From a virus: 44,101 nt of DNA. Numbering within the stretch: the first letter of the stretch is position 1; each line of letters starts with the position of its first letter. The notes beneath the pieces were generated by a model. That model saw only the letters and a program-made list of their open reading frames with translations. It was not told the DNA's origin and searched no databases. A program made the position numbers and the translations under genes. The stretch lies in IMG/VR virus record IMGVR_UViG_3300025099_000042, positions 1 to 44,101 of that record. One strand, 5' to 3'. This document shows, piece by piece, positions 14,701 through 23,700 of this stretch.

Positions 14701-17700
14701 CTTACAAGACTACCACCCCCATCTACTCCGTCAATAATTCTTCTTACTACATCAACCTGCTGTAATACTCTTAAAGCTTCTTTCTTACCAACTGGTGCCT
14801 CTCTTTCAGATAGATTTCTTAAATCATTCATCATAGCCTTGGCCCTGTCTACATTAAGAACTACATACTCTTGGATCTTCATAAACGCATCAATGTCGTT
14901 TTTGTTTTCCTTTAGTCTCTTAAGGTTTTTCTTTAATTCTTTTAGCCTACGTACTTGTTCAGTGTCTCTTGTAGCTTCTGGCACCATCTCGAGTTGACGT
15001 ATCTCTGCATTGACGCTAATAGTAGCAGTCTTGTACAGGTTATCAACTTCAGTTTGCATATCCCTAGATCGTTGGACTTTGGAATTAAATATACCAGACA
15101 ATTGTAATCCACGTAATTCACCAGCAAACATCTTTTCTGCAAGAACTACAGCCGCATCAGGTTGTACCCCAAACAGTTTACCTATAGCTCGCATAATTCT
15201 GTTAATCAGTCTACGGAATGCACTAGGCTTATTCTTTTCAATGTTAGCTCCTTCAATACCTATAGCTGTTACAAGTATCTCTTTACCCATTTCAAACTCA
15301 CTTAAGTTATCACCTGCATACGCATCTTCTACTTGCTTGACTAGATCTGGACGAAGCTTTCTTACTTGTGCTATGTATTTTTCTACTTCTGCTTTAGGCA
15401 ACATGTCTACAATGATGTGACCAAACTCGTGGTAAGCTGTATCGTCTGTCATCTGTGATGGATCAAACGTAACAACGTCTCCGTCAACTTGACCTTTTAC
15501 CCCTTTTGGCAAGGAGCCTTCTTCTACGATTACATCAATTCCCGCATCTGCAAACGCAGCTTTTAGTTTAGAAATCTTAGCCTTAGGATCTGCCTCACGA
15601 CTTAAGATTGCATCAATTTCTCTACTTAATGTTGCTTTATTCTGTACAGGTTGCATACTTTCTGGAGTAGCATTTTTGTTAGGATATAATATACTACGAT
15701 CGTTACCTGCTTCATTTAACATTCCTTCACGTCCCCTTGTTTCAGTTCTGTGATAAGTTACTATCTTTTGGCCTTCTCCATCTGAAATTCCTGTTTCTAT
15801 TCTTTCATATACGTAAGAGTTTCCAAACCCATCAGTAGCTACTATATAAAATGGTTTTCTTTTTAATATTTTATCAGGAATAATACTTAATACTGGCGAT
15901 GGTACTCCTCTTACCATACTAACTGCATTATCTAATACCGGGAACATAGGTTTTTTACCAAGCTTCATATGACCGTAATCTTGTAGGAACCTAGATTTAA
16001 GATCATTCAGTGCTGATGCGGTAGTCTCTACCTTAACCATTTCTTGTGCTAAGTATTCTCCTGCACCTATTTCTTTCATAACAGAGTTAGGTAACATCCC
16101 AAACATAGAAGTTGGGGATGTTATAAATCCTGTAGTAGATATTGAATTGGTAATAAGATCTTTAGCAAAGTTCTTTATTTGGATAGTAGTTTGTGCATCA
16201 TACCCAAAAGACTCTGGTCTATTTAGCATGCGCTCCCACTCTCTTTGCATCTTGTTTTGCTCAGCTAATGTTCTACCTTGAGCATTGTTAAACTCTAAAC
16301 TAAAGAACTTGTTTTTAGCATTATATTGAGTCTCTTTAGGAGTAAGCTGCTTAATAATACTAAGGTTAGCTATTAATGGCAGCTGTCTCATATTACTCAA
16401 GCCTGCTATAATATTCTGATCCGTAGATAAATGTACTATGCTTAAAGTATCTTCTGTCAAGTAAGCAGACTCGCTAAGTGGGGACCCTTGCTTAGTAAGT
16501 AAATGATGAGATATTATTCTATTTAAAGCTTTATGCTCTTCTATACCTAAAAACCCTTTACCAGTTAAATCTTTTACAAAGTTTTTAAATCCAGTAACTG
16601 ATATCTGTGTACCAATCATACCTGCTCTATTGGCAACATCTATTGCTGTTTCCATAGCTCCATAATATGCAGCTTGGTATCTATACAGGTCTCCTGTCAA
16701 CACTCCCTCTACAAAAGATGCTCCTCCATAAGCATCAAGCTGTCCTTCTCTAATAGCATTTATCTTATCGAAGTATGCCTGGTGTGCAGCAACAGTACCA
16801 GCCCCGTCTATGTTGTCTACAGACACGGCTGAGTATGTAGTCTGCAATGCATTAGCACCTTTATATAAAGCTATTAACGTATCCTCTATTTCTCTAGTAG
16901 GAGTTTCTTCTGTAATATCTAGATTAGCTGTATTATTTTCTTTTTTATTACTACCAAAGAAGAATGCTTTCTTAGGAGTATTTTCATCTTTGCTTTGCAT
17001 AGCTTCAGTAACCTTCCTTACATGTGGATTGTTAAGAAACTTAATAATTTGTTGTGGTGTGGCACCTATGCTTAATAGGTATACTGTAAGTGGTGCTGTC
17101 TTAGAATTATCGTTAGCTGCATTTTGCAACGGATCTTTTACAGAGTCAACAGCTGCAGATAGGTATTGCTTCAAGTAGTGGTCAGTAGGTCTGATGATAC
17201 CAAATACATCCGGGAATGCTGAGTTTTGTGTAACAGCATTTAACCTCTTACCATCTACAGTTACAGTTACAGGACCAGTGATCTCTTGTCCTGTTGACGT
17301 TACTATGTTTCGTCCAGCTATAGAGTTAGCATATATACCACGGAGTGACATAGATAACATGTTCTCGTATGCAGCTGTAATATGTGTCATAGGGTTAAAC
17401 AAGTCTACATCACCACGCTGTTCTTTACTCATACCTATCGCTGCTAGTCCTGCTTCAATATCTCTAATACCTTCTGGGTCTAAAACTTCTTGTGCATGAA
17501 TAGGATCTACAGCAACAGCTTCCATCACATCTAATATGATATTGTTTACTGCTTTTGCAGGGTATGTTGCATCAAGTATTTGTGCCGGGTTAGCACTAAG
17601 AGACTTATAGTCTGGCATAATTCTACCTGTACCGTCTTTCTTTTGTGCGGGCATCATTAAGAACATCTTATCAATGTCAAAGTCAGAACCCATAGCAGTA

Positions 17701-20700
17701 GTAATCTGAGCTGGTACACGTACCGCGGACTGAGCTCCAGATTTATTAACCCTTTTAATTTTAAGAGTTACCATAAATGATTTACTCGCATTTGGTATAC
17801 GGTATGCAATCATTCTTTTGTTTTCCTCTGCTACATCTGTAGTATCTAAGTCTACACCTACAGGCAAGTCAAGTCCAAACGCTTTCATTTGTGCCTCTCC
17901 TATCTCTATCTCTGCATGTGTAACATAACCATCTTCGTTTACATCTAAGAACTTAAGCTCTCCTGTTTCTTCATGAGCCCCAAACTCTGCAAACTGCACC
18001 ATCTCAAGCCCATCAACTTTTTGCTTGTATACGTTTCTTCTAAAAGCACTAAATAATAGACTATCAAATGTAGTTTGGAAACCAGGGTAGCTAAGTGGTA
18101 AACCAAACATCACATTACCTGCCTGATCTAACTCTAGCCTCATACTTTCAATAACATTCTCAGCAAGGCCTCTTTCTTTAGCCATGTCTAAAAGCCTATT
18201 ACGTAAAGTAACCATAAACTTACTGTCTACTATCTGGTCTTTATTTTGCTCAAAAAATTCACTAGTAAATCCTAATGCATTTTTAAGTTCGTTAAGATCA
18301 TTCTGAACCTTACGTTCAATAGCATTATGATATATCTCCAACATCTTAGAGCCCTTAACTTTTGTAGCCTTGCCGGTTCCAATGTTAAGAGTGTAGCTAT
18401 GATTACGATCAACGTTAGCTATCTGATTCTTCTTAGGCTGCTTACCAAGGTTTGTCTTGGTCTCTTCTTTGATGCCTATATCTTGCGGGAATCTTAGACC
18501 TCTAGTGTCCAAAGTCATTACATGCAGTTGATCAAACTGTCCTGCAAATAAAGTTTCTGGGGTAGATATAAGTTTGTTATCTACAATCTTATATGGACGT
18601 ATCTGCCCAAGCTTAGTAGCTGACTCTGTATTGATGACATTAATAGGAGTCTGACCTGCATATTGATCTCTTCCTTCCATACGAGCAAGCATATCTTCAA
18701 GAACAGGACGTCCATCTGCAAGATCTCGAGTAAGAATCATGTAAGAATTTTTATCTGATATAGGTATATTTATATCAGAGAGAGATCCTCCCATATTATT
18801 TATTGTATCATACTGAGGCTTCATAGGGACAAGTGGACTACGTGTTACATCCCAAGGTTGTCCAGCTTTGTACTCTTCGTACACCTCCTGATCGCTAGGC
18901 ATCCATTCTCCTTGTCCTTGCCTAATTTTTCTGTAGTGGTCTATGCTAATAAATGCTTGTGCATCTGTAGCGTTAGTTTCTCTATACTTTTTTATTGCAT
19001 CCTCTGCAGCTTTTTTAGCATTTTCTGGAGTAGCCCCACGACTTATTAATCCTTTCTCAATAGCAGCACCATATTTCTCTGCAAGTCCGTTAAGATCTTC
19101 AGGGGTAAGATCTTTAACTGTAGCAGTAGTAAATGTAGGATCAGCTCCATACTCTCCTGCAACAGTTATATTAAGCATGCCTCCTGGTGTAGTAACAAGA
19201 TTGGCTCTCTTAATAAATGTTCTTCCGTCTTTAGTCCAATTGCTTGTACCGTTACGTAACATTTGATTAGATACTTTTTTACCTAATACATCAGTTAAAA
19301 TAAAATCCTCTAAGAAATTATCTAAATTACCATAATTAGAAAATACATCTGCTCCAAGCTTTGATTTAAGAAGTCCTTCTAAATTTGGATTCGCATCTTT
19401 TATTTCTCCTTTGATTGTAGATAGAGCCTTGTTAACATCTTCACCTAACCCTTCTAATATTTCATTGCTTATTGGATCACCATATTCATAATGATTATAA
19501 ATAGCTTGAGCTCTTTTTTCATTATACTTTAGCCCAGGTAAGTTCATTCTTTTGAACCACTCCTTAGTATGGTAACCTTCTATTAATGGATCGTTATTTG
19601 TTTTAGCTTTATCTATGTACCTCTTTGCCTTGTATGCTCTGTGCATATCAAGTATAATCTCATTCTTAATAATAAGAGTAGCAGTCTCATTACTAACTAG
19701 TCCAAGCGCTTTAAACCCTTTCCCATTCCTATTAGATACCTTAGGGAAAGTATGAAAAGTCATACGCTTTCTATCCGCTTGTGTAGTAAGTGCTACATTA
19801 GATGTATCCTGGCCTCCGTTATGAAATTGAGACATAACAACAACCATCACGTCTTCTTGGTTAAGTTCGTCGTATGCTTTGTTCTGTTCTCCTTTTAGTA
19901 TCCCAAGATCTGTAAACTTAAACTTACCTTTAAATTTAGGCGAAGTAAGAAGCTTTGCACTTATACCTACAATTTGACCTTTAATGCTTACCCCATCTTT
20001 GCCTAGCATTTCTACAGCTTGGGTTCCATCTTTTATTCTATTCTGTAGATTATTTATTTCTGTACGAGCATTAATAGGGTAGATAAGCTTACCTCCCATA
20101 TTAAATGAAGTAGCAGGAGCTGACTCAAATGGTTCTACAAAGTCTCTTATAACTCTGTCAATAGTTTTCTTTTCAGTTTCAAACAGATTAACATGACCTA
20201 TATCATCACCTTTATTATTCCTTCTAGTAGGATTTGAATGTAATGCAGCTAACGTTGTGAGTTGTGTTCTAGGAGCACTAATAAGTCTAGATATATCTAC
20301 ATTGCCGCTAAGCACTTGAGATCTTACACGCTCTCTTGCCTCTTCTCTTGTAGGAGCTATGCTCATACCCATGTCCATTAAAAGATCAGCAAGTACGTTA
20401 GCATTCTCTACAGTATTCGTACTGTCTTTCTTAAGCTTAGATATGCCTTCTTTAATAGTAGCTGCTTTTTCTGGAGAAAGCCTAAAGACATCATTATCTA
20501 ATGCATCTTTAGTAACTGTATATAAAGTTTGACCTGCTTCAGATTTCCACTTCTTTTTAAAAAATGATGTAGAAGATTGTGAGTTAGCATCAAAAGTTCT
20601 AGCAGATCTCTCTGCTGTTTCAGTGCTAAGAGCAGGATCTATAATTACAAACTCAGTCAGTCCTAAACTACCAAAGTTGTTGAACAACAATGATTTTTGT

Positions 20701-23700
20701 TGATTATTAAGAGAGCTAACGAACTGTGATACTCCTGCAGCTGGGTGTGATGCAGGTAACTGTCTAAGCTTTTCTGCCATCTCAACACTATTCTTAGAAT
20801 TGTATGTAGCACCAAGCACTGCAGCATATATATCTGCTACCGGTACAAACGTGTCATACCCAAACACTCCTGTGTTTTTTACGTCTGTAGATACAGGTAT
20901 CCTCCCAAGTAATCTTTTTACTTTATCAGTTAGTTTTTTGTAAGGGTTTTCTTCTAATCTACCCTTGTTATATATACGTTGGTATACAACACCTACATCT
21001 TCTACAAGTATTTTAGTATCTGATTTTTCTCTTACTGTATACCCAAACTCTTCAAGCCTGTCTAGTACATCAGCTCGCATACCACGGTCTTGCTCCATGC
21101 CAGTAGCATCGTACGTGCTAAACCACGTATCGTATACTTCTTGTAAGTATGCTTTTCTTTGGGGATCTTCTGTTTTAGCTGCTTCATCTCTAAACCACTC
21201 AGCAATCATAGAGCCTTCACCCGCTGTGCCTTCTGTAGATTCAGGGTCTCCAAACAACATACCAGCATCTAACGGTTGATTTTGTTCTACAAGAGACTTA
21301 ATCGTATTAAGTACTTTAGCTACTCCTACATCTCTAGCTTCCTCAAATACTCTAGCATTACCAACTCTATCTAATGCAGATAACGTTGTTTCTACTTGAG
21401 GTGCAGGTTCTGTTTCAATAGGATTATCTTCTATTACTTCAGGAAGTACTTCTATTTCTACATCTTCTACAGTATCAGCTGGTACTGCGTTTTCTTCAAT
21501 TGGGGCCACAGGAGTCTCTTCATTTACTGCATCTCTAGTAGCTTCTTCAAGTTTACCATCAGTGGCATTGTACTCCATGGTAACACCAATGTCATGGAAA
21601 AACTCACCATAAGTTCGATCCATAGCTTTAAAGTCTACAGCTAAAGGACCAACATCATTAGTGTTCTCCATAAGTGTAGCATCAGATAAATAGTCTAAGT
21701 AGTTATCATACTGTGTACTATCATCTATAGGTGAAATAAACATTCCATCTACATTAATAAGCCTTGTATCAATTTGAAATTTTGAACTCTTAAGATTATT
21801 CTTTATAAGATCAGTTACAATTTTAGTATCCTTTGGATCACCATCTTTTACTACCTCAAAATTACCAGCTTCGTCATAATTACCAACACTAAACTTTACA
21901 TTCTCCTCTTCAGATTTAGCAAACTGATCAGTGTACATACGATATACAACACCTGTTTCATCTTTTACAAGAATGTAATTACTAAGAACACCATCTATAT
22001 CTGAAGTACCTATATTTAATCTAGGACCTAATCCGACTAAACTTTCTAACTTACTTGCAGCCCCATCTTTATTACTTTTTAAAAGTCCATGAGCTGTCTG
22101 ATAAGCAATACTACTTTGTCCTATCGTTCTTGCACTAGCTGCAGCTGGTCTATACTTGCCATCAGGCTGTTTAAGTATTATATATACTGTACCTGGCTTA
22201 AGACTGTCTCCATTTATATTTGTAATCTCATTAAGTTGACTTTCGTCAAAAGGAACTATTTCACCATCTTGATCTACTTTTCCTGTATCTATGTAAGTCT
22301 GCTTTGTACGCTCCCCTGTCTCCTCATCTACAACCTCTCTACCTCTTATTATACCTAGTATAGGCTGTTCTTCTGACTTTTCAAAAGCTTCCTGTACTGA
22401 TATAAACTTTTGATTACCTTGCTCATCAACCATGTTATTAGGGTTGTTGAAATCTCTACCGGTAATTTCAGCTGTAATCTTTTCACCAGTTTCTAGTCTT
22501 TTTAATAAAGTAGAATAGTCTGCAGATACATTTCTAACTAAGCCTATGTAGTCGTTACCAACTTTTATAGCTATAGTCTTTCCATCTTTTAACAACTCAA
22601 ACGTTGCTATTTTGTTTTCTAGCCCAGGCTTAAACAATGGCTCTCTATTAAGTTGCACATCGTTATTTTCAAACAGCCTCTCGTCATACTCTATCCTACC
22701 TTTAGAAGGATTGTTCTGGTTGTTAACAGTTATTTTATACTTCCCAATTCCTTGACTTCTGTCTAGAGTAAAATCACCAGCATTAATAACAATACCTGCT
22801 TTAGCGTTATCTATATCCCTAGAATTATCAATACCTTGCTCTGCTTGTGCAGCTGCTGCTTCTTTATCTGCAGCAATTTCGTCTGCATCTTTTTGAGCTT
22901 GCTCAGCTTCTGTTGCTTCTGCAATCATTTCTGCAGCTTCTGCATCAGCTGCTTGTTCTTCAGAGTCTGTAAGGTCCATTACTTCCCCTCCAACCGGTTC
23001 TAGTCTTGCTGTTGTTCGTCCTTCTTCTTTAGCTTGCTTAACCTCATCTTGCATAATTGATTTACGCACAGGATCTTCTTCTTCTTTAAGAAGTTCTTCT
23101 ATTGCAGCGGGAGTCATTGCCCCAATCTCTTGCCTAATCTTAGCTTCTGCTTCGTTCCTTTCACGTTTAACCTGCGCTATTTCTTCTTGCATAGCTGGAG
23201 ATGCATTGCTTGCATCTACATCTGCCAGATCAGATTCTTTTACAGTCTCATTAATATCCTCTCTAATAGCTTGGTCTATCTTGTCTTGCTTTGCTTGTTC
23301 CGCTCTAGACTTTTCTCTTAAAACATATGCATCTCTTACTTCAGGAACAGCACTAAGGTTATTAAGAGCTTCTACCGCTTTCCTTCTATCAAGTGAAAGA
23401 CCTAATAGATCTTGCATTTTTTCTTTAATCTCTTCTCTTAAAACAGGATTTGTTTCATTAATTCTTAAAAGAGATTCGTTTAATTTATCTAGTTGTTCTT
23501 GAGTAGTTACAGGTGCTACAACATTACCAGAAACATCTCTTGTTCCTACTTCAACAGGTTGTAAAGGATCTCCAACTACAGCACTAAATATTTCACGGTT
23601 ATTTAAAATATCTTGAATATTACCACTCCCTTCAGGATCAGCTTTATTTATTTCATTAGCAAGATTATCTACTCTACCATCTATATTAGTAAGATCAGCT

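Noticed and set aside
15010-15420. 136-codon + strand frame opposite the giant gene
   Set aside because: Antisense shadow next to the zincin region; the product is low in charge and has no recognisable domain.
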